From assembly GCF_051020955.1 (NCBI RefSeq), contig NW_027476680.1, forward strand, positions 94,332 to 158,331: a stretch of 64,000 nucleotides of DNA. Direction: 5' to 3'. The position numbers and the translations under genes are program-made. Of this stretch, positions 10,891 through 26,124 are shown piece after piece. The DNA is from Megalopta genalis (taxonomy: Eukaryota > Arthropoda > Insecta > Hymenoptera > Halictidae). The notes below the pieces were generated by a model, which was given only the letters and a program-made list of their open reading frames with translations, was not told the DNA's origin and did no database searches. The number at the start of each line of letters is the position of its first letter. Position 1 is the first letter of the stretch.

Positions 10891-13800
10891 CATGGATTTG
10901 AAGCTAAACCTTCTACATCGCATTGATTTAAAGCTAAATCATGTGTTTCGCTTGGATATGAAGCTAACTTGTTATTTCGTCTTCATTTGAAGCTATATCA
11001 CTTATATCGCAAGTATCTGAAGCTTATTCATTTGTGTCGCATGGATTTGAAGCTAAACCTTCTACATAGCATTGATTTTAAGAACAATCATGTGTTTTGC
11101 ATGGATTTGAAGCTAACTCGTTTATTTCTCCTGCATTTGAAGCTATATCACTTATATCGCATGTGTCTGACGCTAAATCATTTGTATCGCACAGATTTGA
11201 AGGTAATCCTTCTACTTCGAATTGATTTGAAGCTAAATCATGTGCTTCGCATTGATATGAAGCTAACTCGTTTGTTTCGTCTGCATTTGAAGCTATATCT
11301 CTTATATCGCAAGTATCTGATTTGTGTCGCATGGATTTGAAGCTAAACCTTCTATATCGCATTGATGTGAAGCTAAATCATGTGTTTCCCGTGGATTTGA
11401 AGCTAACTCGATTGTTTACCTCCTGCATTTGAAGCTATATCACTTAGATCGCATTTATCTGATGCTAATCATTTGTTTCGCATGGATTTGAAGCTAAACC
11501 TTCTATATCGCATTGATTTGAATATAAATCAAGTGTTTCGCGTGGATTTGAAGCTAAACCTTCGACATCGCATTGATTTGAAGCTACATCATGTTTTTTG
11601 CATGGATTTGAATCTAACTCGTTTGTTTCGTCTGCATTTGAAGCTATATCACATATATTCCAAGCGTTTGAAAGTAAATCATTTGTTTCGCATGGATTTG
11701 AAGTTAAACCTTCTACATCGCAATGATTTGAAGCTAAATCATGTGATTCGCTTGGATTTGGATCTAACACGATTATTTCGTCTGCATTTGAAGCTATATC
11801 TCATATATCGCAAGTATCTGAAGCTTTATCATTTGTGTCGCATGGATTTGAAGCTAAATCTTCTATATCGCATTGATTTGAAGCTAATCATGTGTTTCGC
11901 TTGGATTTGAAGCTATCACGTTTGTTTCGTCTGCATTTAAAGCTATATCACTTATACCCCAAGTGTTTGAAGCTAAATCATTTGTTTCGCAAGGATTTGA
12001 AGCTGAATCTTCTACATCGCATTGATTTGCAGCTAAATCACGTGTTTCGCGTGGATTTGAAGCTAAATCTTCGACATCGCATTGATTTGAAGCTAAATCA
12101 CGTGTTTCGCTTGGATTTGAGACTATCTCGTTTGATTCGCCTGCATTTGAAGCTATATCACTTATATTGCAACTATCTGATGTTAAATCATTTGTTTCTC
12201 ATGGATTTGAAGCTAAATCTTCTATATCGCATTGATTTGCAGCTAAATCATGTGTTTCGCTTGGATTTGAAGCTATCTCGTTTGTTTCGTCTGCATGTGA
12301 AACTATATCACTTATATCGCAACTATCTGATGTTAAATCATTTGTTTAGCATGGATTTGAAGACAAACCATCTACATCGCATTGATTTAAAGCTAAATCA
12401 TGTGTTTCGCTTGGATATGAAGCTAACTCGTTTGTTTCTTCTGCATTTGAATCTATATCACTTGTATCACAAGTATCTGAAGCTTATTCATTTGTGTGGC
12501 ATGGATTTGAAGCAAAACCTTCAACATCGCATTGATTTGCAGCTAAATCATGTGTTTCGCATGGATTTGAAGCTAACTCGATTGTTTGGTATGCATTTGA
12601 AGCTATATCACTTATATCCCAAGCGTTTGAAGCTAAATCATTTGTTTCGCATGGATTTGAAGCTAAACCTTCTACATCGCATTGATTTAAAGCTAAATCA
12701 TGTGTTTCGCTTGGATATGAAGCTAACTTGTTATTTCGTCTTCATTTGAAGCTATATCACTTATATCGCAAGTATCTGAAGCTTATTCATTTGTGTCGCA
12801 TGGATTTGAAGCTAAACCTTCTACATAGCATTGATTTTAAGAACAATCATGTGTTTTGCATGGATTTGAAGCTAACTCGTTTGTTCCTCCTGCATTTGAA
12901 GCTATATCACTTATATCGCATGTATCTGACGCTAAATCATTTGTACCGCACAGATTTGAAGCTAATCCTTCTACTTCGAATTGATTTGAAGCTAAATCAT
13001 GTGCTTCGCATTGATATGAAGCTAACTCGTTTGTTTCGTCTGCATTTGAAGCTATATCTCTTATATCGCAAGTATCTGAAGCTATATCATTTGTGTCGCA
13101 TGGATTTGAAGCTAAACCTTCTATATCGCATTGATTTGAAGCTAAATCATGTGTTTCGCGTGGATTTGTAGCTAAACCTTCTACATCGCATTGATTTGAA
13201 GCTAAATCATGTGTTTCGCTTGTATTTGAAACTATCTCGTTTGTTTCGTCTGCATTTGAAGCTATATCACTTATATCGCAACTATCTAATGTTAAATCAT
13301 TTGTTTCGCATGGATTTGAAGCTCAATCTTCTACATCGCATTGATTTGCAGCTAAATCATGTGTTTCGCATGGATTTGAAGCTAACTCGTTTCTTTCGTC
13401 TGCATTTGAAGCTATATCTCTTATATCGCAAGTATCTTAAACTATATCATTAGTGTCGCATGGATTTGAAGATAAACCTTCTATATCGCATTGATTTGAA
13501 GCTAAATCAAGTGTTTCGCGTAGATTTCAAGCTATACCTTCTACATCGCATCGATTTGAAGCTAAATCATGTGTTTCGCATGGATTTGAAGCTAACTCGT
13601 TTCTTTCATCTGCATTTGAAGCTATATCTCTTATATCGCAAGTATCTTAAACTATATCATTAGTGTCGCATGGATTTGAAGATAAACCTTCTATATCGCA
13701 TTGATTTGAAGCTAAATCAAGTGTTTCGCGTGGATTTGAAGCTATACCTTCTACATCGCATTGATTTGAAGCTAAATCATGTGTTTCTCTTGCATTTGAA

Positions 13801-16800
13801 GATATCTCGTTTGATTCCCCTGCATTTGAAGCTATATCACTTATATCGCAACTATCTGAAGCTAAATCATTTGTACCGCATGGATTTGAAGCTAATCCTT
13901 CTACTTCGAATTGATTTGAAGCTAAATCATGTGTTTGGCTTGGATATGAAGCTAATTCGTTTGTTTCGTCTGAATTTGAAGCTATATCACTTATATCGCA
14001 TTTATCTGATGTTAAATCATTTGTTTCGAATGGATTTGAAGCTAAATCTTCTTCATCGCATTGATTTGCAGCTAAATCATGTGTTTCGCATGGATTTGAA
14101 GCTAACTCGATTGTTTGGTATGCATTTGAAGCTATATCACTTATATCCCAAGCGTTTGAAGCTAAATCATTTGTTTCGCATGGATTTGAAGCTAAACCTT
14201 CTACATCGCATTGATTTAAAGCTAAATCATGTGTTTCGCTTGGATATGAAGCTAACTTGTTATTTCGTCTTCATTTGAAGCTATATCACTTATATCGCAA
14301 GTATCTGAAGCTTATTCATTTGTGTCGCTTGGATTTGAAGCTAAACCTTCTACATAGCATTGATTTTAAGAACAATCATGTGTTTTGCATGGATTTGAAG
14401 CTAACTCGTTTGTTCCTCCTGCATTTGAAGCTATATCACTTATATCGCATGTATCTGACGTTAATCATTTGTACCGCACAGATTTGAAGCTAATCCTTCT
14501 ACTTCGAATTGATTTGAAGCTAAATCATGTGCTTCGCATTGATATGAAGCTAACTCGTTTGTTTCGTCTGCATTTGAAGCTATATCTCTTATATCGCAAG
14601 TATCTGAAGCTATATCATTTGTGTCGCATGGATTTGAAGCTAAACCTTCTATATCGCATTGATTTGAAGCTAAATCATGTGTTTCGCGTGGATTTGTAGC
14701 TAAACCTTCTACATCGCATTGATTTGAAGCTAAATCATGTGTTTCGCTTGTATTTGAAACTATCTCGTTTGTTTCGTCTGCATTTGAAGCTATATCACTT
14801 ATATCGCAAGTATCTTAAACTATATCATTAGTGTCGCATGGATTTGAAGATAAACCTTCTATATCGCATTGATTTGAAGCTAAATCAAGTGTTTCGCGTG
14901 GATTTGAAGCTATACCTTCTACATCGCATTGATTTGAAGCTAAATCATGTGTTTCGCTTGCATTTGAAGCTATCTCGTTTGATTCCCCTGCATTTGAAGC
15001 TATATCACTTATATCGCAACTATCTGAAGCTAAATCATTTGTACCGCATGGATTTGAAGCTAATCCTTCTACTTCGAATTGATTTGAAGCTAAATCATGT
15101 GTTTGGCTTGGATATGAAGCTAATTCGTTTGTTTCGTCTGAATTTGAAGCTATATCACTTATATCGCATTTATCTGATGTTAAATCATTTGTTTCGAATG
15201 GATTTGAAGCTAAATATTCTTCATCGCATTGATTTCCAGCTAAATCATGTGTTTTGCATGGATTTGAAGCTAATTCGTTTGTTTCGTCTGCATTTGAAGC
15301 TAAACCTTCTACATCGCATTGATTTAAACCTAAATCATGTGTTTCTCTTGGATTTGAAGCTAAACCTTCTACATCGCATTGATTTAAACCTAAATCATGT
15401 GTTTCTCTTGGATATGAAGCTAACTCGTTTCTTTCGTCTGCATTTGAAGCTATATCTCTTATATCCCAAGTATCTGAAGCTATATCATTTGTGTCGCATG
15501 GATTTGAAGCTAAACCTTCTATATCGCATTGATTTGAAGCTAAATCATGTGTTTCGCGTGGATTTGAAGCTAACTCGATTGTTTACCTCCTGCATTTGAA
15601 GCTATATCACTTAGATCGCATTTATCTGATGCTAAATCATTTGTTTCGCATGGATTTGAAGCTAAACCTTCTATATCGCATTGATTTGAAGCTAAATCAT
15701 GTGTTTCGCATGGATTTGAAGCTAACTCGATTGTTTGGTATGCATTTGAAGCTATATCACTTATATCCCAAGCGTTTGAAGCTAAATCATTTGTTTCGCA
15801 TGGATTTGAAGCTAAACCTTCTACATCGCATTGATTTAAAGCTAAATCATGTGTTTCGCTTGGATATGAAGCTAACTTGTTATTTCGTCTTCATTTGAAG
15901 CTATATCACTTATATCGCAAGTATCTGAAGCTTATTCATTTGTGTCGCATGGATTTGAAGCTAAACCTTCTACATAGCATTGATTTTAAGAACAATCATG
16001 TGTTTTGCATGGATTTGAAGCTAACTCGTTTGTTCCTCCGGCATTTGAAGCTATATCACTTATATCGCATGTATCTGACGCTAAATCATTTGTACCGCAC
16101 AGATTTGAAGCTAATCCTTCTACTTCGAATTGATTTGAAGCTAAATCATGTGCTTCGCATTGATATGAAGCTAACTCGTTTGTTTCGTCTGCATTTGAAG
16201 CTATATCTCTTATATCGCAAGTATCTGAAGCTATATCATTTGTGTCGCATGGATTTGAAGCTAAACCTTCTATATCGCATTGATTTGAAGCTAAATCATG
16301 TGTTTCGCGTGGATTTGTAGCTAAACCTTCTACATCGCATTGATTTGAAGCTAAATCATGTGTTTCGCTTGTATTTGAAACTATCTCGTTTGTTTCGTCT
16401 GTATTTGAAGCTATATCACTTATATCGCAACTATCTAATGTTAAATCATTTGTTTCGCATGGATTTGAAGCTCAATCTTCTACATCGCATTGATTTGCAG
16501 CTAAATCATGTGTTTCGCATGGATTTGAAGCTAACTCGTTTCTTTCGTCTGCATTTGAAGCTATATCTCTTATATCGCAAGTATCTTAAACTATATCATT
16601 AGTGTCGCATGGATTTGAAGATAAACCTTCTATATCGCATTGATTTGAAGCTAAATCAAGTGTTTCGCGTGGATTTCAAGCTATACCTTCTACATCGCAT
16701 CGATTTGAAGCTAAATCATGTGTTTCGCATGGATTTGAAGCTAACTCGTTTCTTTCATCTGCATTTGAAGCTATATCTCTTATATCGCAAGTATCTTAAA

Positions 16801-19221
16801 CTATATCATTAGTGTCGCATGGATTTGAAGATAAACCTTCTATATCGCATTGATTTGAAGCTAAATCAAGTGTTTCGCGTGGATTTGAAGCTATACCTTC
16901 TACATCGCATTGATTTGAAGCTAAATCATGTGTTTCGCTTGCATTTGAAGCTATCTCGTTTGATTCCCCTGCATTTGAAGCTATATCACTTATATCGCAA
17001 CTATCTGAAGCTAAATCATTTGTACCGCATGGATTTGAAGCTAATCCTTCTACTTCGAATTGATTTGAAGCTAAATCATGTGTTTGGCTTGGATATGAAG
17101 CTAATTCGTTTGTTTCGTCTGAATTTGAAGCTATATCACTTATATCGCATTTATCTGATGTTAAATCATTTGTTTCGAATGGATTTGAAGCTAAACCTTC
17201 TTCATCGCATTGATTTCCAGCTAAATCATGTGTTTTGCATGGATTTGAAGCTAATTCGTTTGTTTCGTCTGCATTTGAAGCTAAACCTTCTACATCGCAT
17301 TGATTTAAACCTAAATCATGTGTTTCTCTTGGATTTGAAGCTAAACCTTCTACATCGCATTGATTTAAACCTAAATCATGTGTTTCTCTTGGATATGAAG
17401 CTAACTCGTTTCTTTCGTCTGCATTTGAAGCTATATCTCTTATATCCCAAGTATCTGAAGCTATATCATTTGTGTCGCATGGATTTGAAGCTAAACCTTC
17501 TATATCGCATTGATTTGAAGCTAAATCATGTGTTTCGCGTGGATTTGAAGCTAACTCGATTGTTTACCTCCTGCATTTGAAGCTATATCACTTAGATCGC
17601 ATTTATCTGATGCTAAATTGATGCTAAATCATTTGTTTCGCATGGATTTGAAGCTAAACCTTCTACATAGCATTGATTTTAAGAACAATCATGTGTTTTG
17701 CATGGATTTGAAGCTAACTCGTTTGTTCCTCCTGCATTTGAAGCTATATCACTTATATCGCATGTATCTGACGCTAAATCATTTGTACCGCACAGATTTG
17801 AAAGTAATCCTTCTACTTCGAATTGATTTGAAGCTAAATAATGTGCTTCGCATTGATATGAAGCTAACTCGTTTGTTTCGTCTGCATTTGAAGCTATATC
17901 TCTTATATCGCAAGTATCTGAAGCTATATCATTTGTGTCGCATGGATTTGAAGCTAAACCTTCTATATCGCATTGATGTGAAGCTAAATCATGTGTTTCC
18001 CGTGGATTTGAAGCTAACTCGATTGTTTACCTCCTGCATTTGAAGCTATATCACTTAGATCGCATTTATCTGATGCTAAATCATTTGTTTCGCATGGATT
18101 TGAAGCTAAACCTTCTATATCGCATTGATTTGAATATAAATCAAGTGTTTCGCGTGGATTTGAAGCTAAACCTTCGACATCGCATTGATTTGAAGCTACA
18201 TCATGTTTTTTGCATGGATTTGAATCTAACTCGTTTGTTTCGTCTGCATTTGAAGCTATATCACATATATTCCAAGCGTTTGAAAGTAAATCATTTGTTT
18301 CGCATGGATTTGAAGTTAAACCTTCTACATCGCAATGATTTGAAGCTAAATCATGTGATTCGCTTGGATTTGAAGCTAACTCGTTTCTTTCGTCTGCATT
18401 TGAAGCTATATCTCATATATCGCAAGTATCTGAAGCTTTATCATTTGTGTCGCATGGATTTGAAGCTAAATCTTCTATATCGCATTGATTTGAAGCTAAT
18501 CATGTGTTTCGCTTGGATTTGAAGCTATCTCGTTTGTTTCGTCTGCATTTGAAGCTATATCACTTAGATCGCATTTATCTGATGCTAAATCATTTGTTTC
18601 GCATGGATTTGAAGCTAAATCTTCTTCATCGCATTGATTTCCAGCTAAATCATGTGTTTTGCATGGATTTGAAGCTAATTCGTTTGTTTCGTCTGCATTT
18701 GAAGCTAAACCTTCTACATCGCATTGATTTAAACCTAAATCATGTGTTTCTCTTGGATATGAAGCTAACTCGTTTCTTTCGTCTGCATTTGAAGCTATAT
18801 CTCTTATATCCCAAGTATCTGAAGCTATATCATTTGTGTCGCATGGATTTGAAGCTAAACCTTCTATATCGCATTGATTTGAAGCTAAATCATGTGTTTC
18901 GCTTGGATTTGAAGCTAACTCGATTGTTTACCTCCTGCATTTGAAGCTATATCACTTAGATCGCATTTATCTGATGCTAAATCATTTGTTTCGCATGGAT
19001 TTGAAGCTAAACCTTCTATATCGCATTGATTTGAAGCTAAATCATGTGTTTCGCATGGATTTGAAGCTAACTCGATTGTTTGGTATGCATTTGAAGCTAT
19101 ATCACTTATATCCCAAGCGTTTGAAGCTAAATCATTTGTTTCGCATGGATTTGAAGCTAAACCTTCTACATCGCATTGATTTAAAGCTAAATCATGTGTT
19201 TCGCTTGGATATGAAGCTAAC

Positions 19222-22200
19222 TTGTTATTTCGTCTTCATTTGAAGCTATATCACTTATATCGCAAGTATCTGAAGCTTATTCATTTGTGTCGCATGGATT
19301 TGAAGCTAAACCTTCTACATAGCATTGATTTTAAGAACAATCATGTGTTTTGCATGGATTTGAAGCTAACTCGTTTGTTCCTCCTGCATTTGAAGCTATA
19401 TCACTTATATCGCATGTATCTGACGCTAAATCATTTGTACCGCACAGATTTGAAGCTAATCCTTCTACTTCGAATTGATTTGAAGCTAAATCATGTGCTT
19501 CGCATTGATATGAAGCTAACTCGTTTGTTTCGTCTGCATTTGAAGCTATATCTCTTATATCGCAAGTATCTGAAGCTATATCATTTGTGTCGCATGGATT
19601 TGAAGCTAAACCTTCTATATCGCATTGATTTGAAGCTAAATCATGTGTTTCGCGTGGATTTGTAGCTAAACCTTCTACATCGCATTGATTTGAAGCTAAA
19701 TCATGTGTTTCGCTTGTATTTGAAACTATCTCGTTTGTTTCGTCTGCATTTGAAGCTATATCACTTATATCGCAACTATCTAATGTTAAATCATTTGTTT
19801 CGCATGGATTTGAAGCTCAATCTTCTACATCGCATTGATTTGCAGCTAAATCATGTGTTTCGCATGGATTTGAAGCTAACTCGTTTCTTTCGTCTGCATT
19901 TGAAGCTATATCTCTTATATCGCAAGTATCTTAAACTATATCATTAGTGTCGCATGGATTTGAAGATAAACCTTCTATATCGCATTGATTTGAAGCTAAA
20001 TCAAGTGTTTCGCGTGGATTTCAAGCTATACCTTCTACATCGCATCGATTTGACGCTAAATCATGTGTTTCGCATGGATTTGAAGCTAACTCGTTTCTTT
20101 CATCTGCATTTGAAGCTATATCTCTTATATCGCAAGTATCTTAAACTATATCATTAGTGTCGCATGGATTTGAAGATAAACCTTCTATATCGCATTGATT
20201 TGAAGCTAAATCAAGTGTTTCGCGTGGATTTGAAGCTATACCTTCTACATCGCATTGATTTGAAGCTAAATCATGTGTTTCGCTTGCATTTGAAGCTATC
20301 TCGTTTGATTCCCCTGCATTTGAAGCTATATCACTTATATCGCAACTATCTGAAGCTAAATCATTTGTACCGCATGGATTTGAAGCTAATCCTTCTACTT
20401 CGAATTGATTTGAAGCTAAATCATGTGTTTGGCTTGGATATGAAGCTAATTCGTTTGTTTCGTCTGAATTTGAAGCTATATCACTTATATCGCATTTATC
20501 TGATGTTAAATCATTTGTTTCGAATGGATTTGAAGCTAAACCTTCTTCATCGCATTGATTTCCAGCTAAATCATGTGTTTTGCATGGATTTGAAGCTAAT
20601 TCGTTTGTTTCGTCTGCATTTGAAGCTAAACCTTCTACATCGCATTGATTTAAACCTAAATCATGTGTTTCTCTTGGATTTGAAGCTAAACCTTCTACAT
20701 CGCATTGATTTAAACCTAAATCATGTGTTTCTCTTGGATATGAAGCTAACTCGTTTCTTTCGTCTGCATTTGAAGCTATATCTCTTATATCCCAAGTATC
20801 TGAAGCTATATCATTTGTGTCGCATGGATTTGAAGCTAAACCTTCTATATCGCATTGATTTGAAGCTAAATCATGTGTTTCGCGTGGATTTGAAGCTAAC
20901 TCGATTGTTTACCTCCTGCATTTGAAGCTATATCACTTAGATCGCATTTATCTGATGCTAAATCATTTGTTTCGCATGGATTTGAAGCTAAACCTTCTAC
21001 ATAGCATTGATTTTAAGAACAATCATGTGTTTTGCATGGATTTGAAGCTAACTCGTTTGTTCCTCCTGCATTTGAAGCTATATCACTTATATCGCATGTA
21101 TCTGACGCTAAATCATTTGTACCGCACAGATTTGAAGGTAATCCTTCTACTTCGAATTGATTTGAAGCTAAATAATGTGCTTCGCATTGATATGAAGCTA
21201 ACTCGTTTGTTTCGTCTGCATTTGAAGCTATATCTCTTATATCGCAAGTATCTGAAGCTATATCATTTGTGTCGCATGGATTTGAAGCTAAACCTTCTAT
21301 ATCGCATTGATGTGAAGCTAAATCATGTGTTTCCCGTGGATTTGAAGCTAACTCGATTGTTTACCTCCTGCATTTGAAGCTATATCACTTAGATCGCATT
21401 TATCTGATGCTAAATCATTTGTTTCGCATGGATTTGAAGCTAAACCTTCTATATCGCATTGATTTGAATATAAATCAAGTGTTTCGCGTGGATTTGAAGC
21501 TAAACCTTCGACATCGCATTGATTTGAAGCTACATCATGTTTTTTGCATGGATTTGAATCTAACTCGTTTGTTTCGTCTGCATTTGAAGCTATATCACAT
21601 ATATTCCAAGCGTTTGAAAGTAAATCATTTGTTTCGCATGGATTTGAAGTTAAACCTTCTACATCGCAATGATTTGAAGCTAAATCATGTGATTCGCTTG
21701 GATTTGGATCTAACACGATTATTTCGTCTGCATTTGAAGCTATATCTCATATATCGCAAGTATCTGAAGCTTTATCATTTGTGTCGCATGGATTTGAAGC
21801 TAAATCTTCTATATCGCATTGATTTGAAGCTAATCATGTGTTTCGCTTGGATTTGAAGCTATCTCGTTTGTTTCGTCTGCATTTAAAGCTATATCACTTA
21901 TACCCCAAGTGTTTGAAGCTAAATCATTTGTTTCGCAAGGATTTGAAGCTGAATCTTCTACATCGCATTGATTTGCAGCTAAATCACGTGTTTCGCGTGG
22001 ATTTGAAGCTAAATCTTCGACATCGCATTGATTTGAAGCTAAATCACGTGTTTCGCTTGGATTTGAGACTATCTCGTTTGATTCGCCTGCATTTGAAGCT
22101 ATATCACTTATATTGCAACTATCTGATGTTAAATCATTTGTTTCTCATGGATTTGAAGCTAAATCTTCTATATCGAATTGATTTGCAGCTAAATCATGTG

Positions 22201-22673
22201 TTTCGCTTGGATTTGAAGCTATCTCGTTTGTTTCGTCTGCATGTGAAACTATATCACTTATATCGCAACTATCTGATGTTAAATCATTTGTTTAGCATGG
22301 ATTTGAAGACAAACCATCTACATCGCATTGATTTAAAGCTAAATCATGTGTTTCGCTTGGATATGAAGCTATCTCGTTTGTTTCTTCTGCATTTGAATCT
22401 ATATCACTTGTATCACAAGTATCTGAAGCTTATTCATTTGTGTGGCATGGATTTGAAGCAAAACCTTCAACATCGCATTGATTTGCAGCTAAATCATGTG
22501 TTTCGCATGGATTTGAAGCTAACTCGATTGTTTGGTATGCATTTGAAGCTATATCACTTATATCCCAAGCGTTTGAAGCTAAATCATTTGTTTCGCATGG
22601 ATTTGAAGCTAAACCTTCTACATCGCATTGATTTAAAGCTAAATCATGTGTTTCGCTTGGATATGAAGCTAAC
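19222..22673. repeat. 3,452-bp HOR, copy 1
   Basis: The unit is taken from one CTTGTTATTTCG marker to the next. Its length is about 115 monomers with net frame-changing indels. It contains, in order, a 1.7-kb section rich in D monomers, the two TATCTTAAAC C monomers, a pair of ATTTAAACC E monomers, a GATTGTTTACCTCC junction, and a 1.3-kb section with AAATCACGTG E monomers. The next unit repeats all of this almost base for base. Confidence 0.88.
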
Positions 22674-25600
22674 TTGTTATTTCGTCTTCATTTGAAGCTA
22701 TATCACTTATATCGCAAGTATCTGAAGCTTATTCATTTGTGTCGCATGGATTTGAAGCTAAACCTTCTACATAGCATTGATTTTAAGAACAATCATGTGT
22801 TTTGCATGGATTTGAAGCTAACTCGTTTGTTCCTCCTGCATTTGAAGCTATATCACTTATATCGCATGTATCTGACGCTAAATCATTTGTACCGCACAGA
22901 TTTGAAGCTAATCCTTCTACTTCGAATTGATTTGAAGCTAAATCATGTGCTTCGCATTGATATGAAGCTAACTCGTTTGTTTCGTCTGCATTTGAAGCTA
23001 TATCTCTTATATCGCAAGTATCTGAAGCTATATCATTTGTGTCGCATGGATTTGAAGCTAAACCTTCTATATCGCATTGATTTGAAGCTAAATCATGTGT
23101 TTCGCGTGGATTTGTAGCTAAACCTTCTACATCGCATTGATTTGAAGCTAAATCATGTGTTTCGCTTGTATTTGAAACTATCTCGTTTGTTTCGTCTGCA
23201 TTTGAAGCTATATCACTTATATCGCAACTATCTAATGTTAAATCATTTGTTTCGCATGGATTTGAAGCTCAATCTTCTACATCGCATTGATTTGCAGCTA
23301 AATCATGTGTTTCGCATGGATTTGAAGCTAACTCGTTTCTTTCGTCTGCATTTGAAGCTATATCTCTTATATCGCAAGTATCTTAAACTATATCATTAGT
23401 GTCGCATGGATTTGAAGATAAACCTTCTATATCGCATTGATTTGAAGCTAAATCAAGTGTTTCGCGTGGATTTCAAGCTATACCTTCTACATCGCATCGA
23501 TTTGACGCTAAATCATGTGTTTCGCATGGATTTGAAGCTAACTCGTTTCTTTCATCTGCATTTGAAGCTATATCTCTTATATCGCAAGTATCTTAAACTA
23601 TATCATTAGTGTCGCATGGATTTGAAGATAAACCTTCTATATCGCATTGATTTGAAGCTAAATCAAGTGTTTCGCGTGGATTTGAAGCTATACCTTCTAC
23701 ATCGCATTGATTTGAAGCTAAATCATGTGTTTCGCTTGCATTTGAAGCTATCTCGTTTGATTCCCCTGCATTTGAAGCTATATCACTTATATCGCAACTA
23801 TCTGAAGCTAAATCATTTGTACCGCATGGATTTGAAGCTAATCCTTCTACTTCGAATTGATTTGAAGCTAAATCATGTGTTTGGCTTGGATATGAAGCTA
23901 ATTCGTTTGTTTCGTCTGAATTTGAAGCTATATCACTTATATCGCATTTATCTGATGTTAAATCATTTGTTTCGAATGGATTTGAAGCTAAACCTTCTTC
24001 ATCGCATTGATTTCCAGCTAAATCATGTGTTTTGCATGGATTTGAAGCTAATTCGTTTGTTTCGTCTGCATTTGAAGCTAAACCTTCTACATCGCATTGA
24101 TTTAAACCTAAATCATGTGTTTCTCTTGGATTTGAAGCTAAACCTTCTACATCGCATTGATTTAAACCTAAATCATGTGTTTCTCTTGGATATGAAGCTA
24201 ACTCGTTTCTTTCGTCTGCATTTGAAGCTATATCTCTTATATCCCAAGTATCTGAAGCTATATCATTTGTGTCGCATGGATTTGAAGCTAAACCTTCTAT
24301 ATCGCATTGATTGAAGCTAAATCATGTGTTTCGCGTGGATTTGAAGCTAACTCGATTGTTTACCTCCTGCATTTGAAGCTATATCACTTAGATCGCATTT
24401 ATCTGATGCTAAATCATTTGTTTCGCATGGATTTGAAGCTAAACCTTCTACATAGCATTGATTTTAAGAACAATCATGTGTTTTGCATGGATTTGAAGCT
24501 AACTCGTTTGTTCCTCCTGCATTTGAAGCTATATCACTTATATCGCATGTATCTGACGCTAAATCATTTGTACCGCACAGATTTGAAGGTAATCCTTCTA
24601 CTTCGAATTGATTTGAAGCTAAATAATGTGCTTCGCATTGATATGAAGCTAACTCGTTTGTTTCGTCTGCATTTGAAGCTATATCTCTTATATCGCAAGT
24701 ATCTGAAGCTATATCATTTGTGTCGCATGGATTTGAAGCTAAACCTTCTATATCGCATTGATGTGAAGCTAAATCATGTGTTTCCCGTGGATTTGAAGCT
24801 AACTCGATTGTTTACCTCCTGCATTTGAAGCTATATCACTTAGATCGCATTTATCTGATGCTAAATCATTTGTTTCGCATGGATTTGAAGCTAAACCTTC
24901 TATATCGCATTGATTTGAATATAAATCAAGTGTTTCGCGTGGATTTGAAGCTAAACCTTCGACATCGCATTGATTTGAAGCTACATCATGTTTTTTGCAT
25001 GGATTTGAATCTAACTCGTTTGTTTCGTCTGCATTTGAAGCTATATCACATATATTCCAAGCGTTTGAAAGTAAATCATTTGTTTCGCATGGATTTGAAG
25101 TTAAACCTTCTACATCGCAATGATTTGAAGCTAAATCATGTGATTCGCTTGGATTTGGATCTAACACGATTATTTCGTCTGCATTTGAAGCTATATCTCA
25201 TATATCGCAAGTATCTGAAGCTTTATCATTTGTGTCGCATGGATTTGAAGCTAAATCTTCTATATCGCATTGATTTGAAGCTAATCATGTGTTTCGCTTG
25301 GATTTGAAGCTATCTCGTTTGTTTCGTCTGCATTTAAAGCTATATCACTTATACCCCAAGTGTTTGAAGCTAAATCATTTGTTTCGCAAGGATTTGAAGC
25401 TGAATCTTCTACATCGCATTGATTTGCAGCTAAATCACGTGTTTCGCGTGGATTTGAAGCTAAATCTTCGACATCGCATTGATTTGAAGCTAAATCACGT
25501 GTTTCGCTTGGATTTGAGACTATCTCGTTTGATTCGCCTGCATTTGAAGCTATATCACTTATATTGCAACTATCTGATGTTAAATCATTTGTTTCTCATG

Positions 25601-26124
25601 GATTTGAAGCTAAATCTTCTATATCGCATTGATTTGCAGCTAAATCATGTGTTTCGCTTGGATTTGAAGCTATCTCGTTTGTTTCGTCTGCATGTGAAAC
25701 TATATCACTTATATCGCAACTATCTGATGTTAAATCATTTGTTTAGCATGGATTTGAAGACAAACCATCTACATCGCATTGATTTAAAGCTAAATCATGT
25801 GTTTCGCTTGGATATGAAGCTATCTCGTTTGTTTCTTCTGCATTTGAATCTATATCACTTGTATCACAAGTATCTGAAGCTTATTCATTTGTGTGGCATG
25901 GATTTGAAGCAAAACCTTCAACATCGCATTGATTTGCAGCTAAATCATGTGTTTCGCATGGATTTGAAGCTAACTCGATTGTTTGGTATGCATTTGAAGC
26001 TATATCACTTATATCCCAAGCGTTTGAAGCTAAATCATTTGTTTCGCATGGATTTGAAGCTAAACCATCTACATCGCATTGATTTAAAGCTAAATCATGT
26101 GTTTCGCTTGGATATGAAGCTAAC
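22674..26124. repeat. 3,451-bp HOR, copy 2
   Basis: This is the tandem neighbour of the unit starting at 19,222. Visible differences are few: a lost T at about 24,310 (CATTGATTGAAGC), AAACCATCTAC near 26,070 where the first copy has AAACCTTCTAC, and CGCATTG near 25,626 against CGAATTG near 22,174. The single lost base accounts for the 1-bp length difference. Such low divergence points to very recent duplication or conversion, or to an assembly that has resolved near-identical units only partly. Confidence 0.88.

Noticed and set aside
11078..11362. Short - strand open frames that begin with Met, here and at about 30 other sites
   Set aside because: The Met codons arise from chance substitutions or frameshifts in single monomers, and the frames end at the recurrent TAA-bearing monomers. 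They are pieces of the same repeat and not separate genes.
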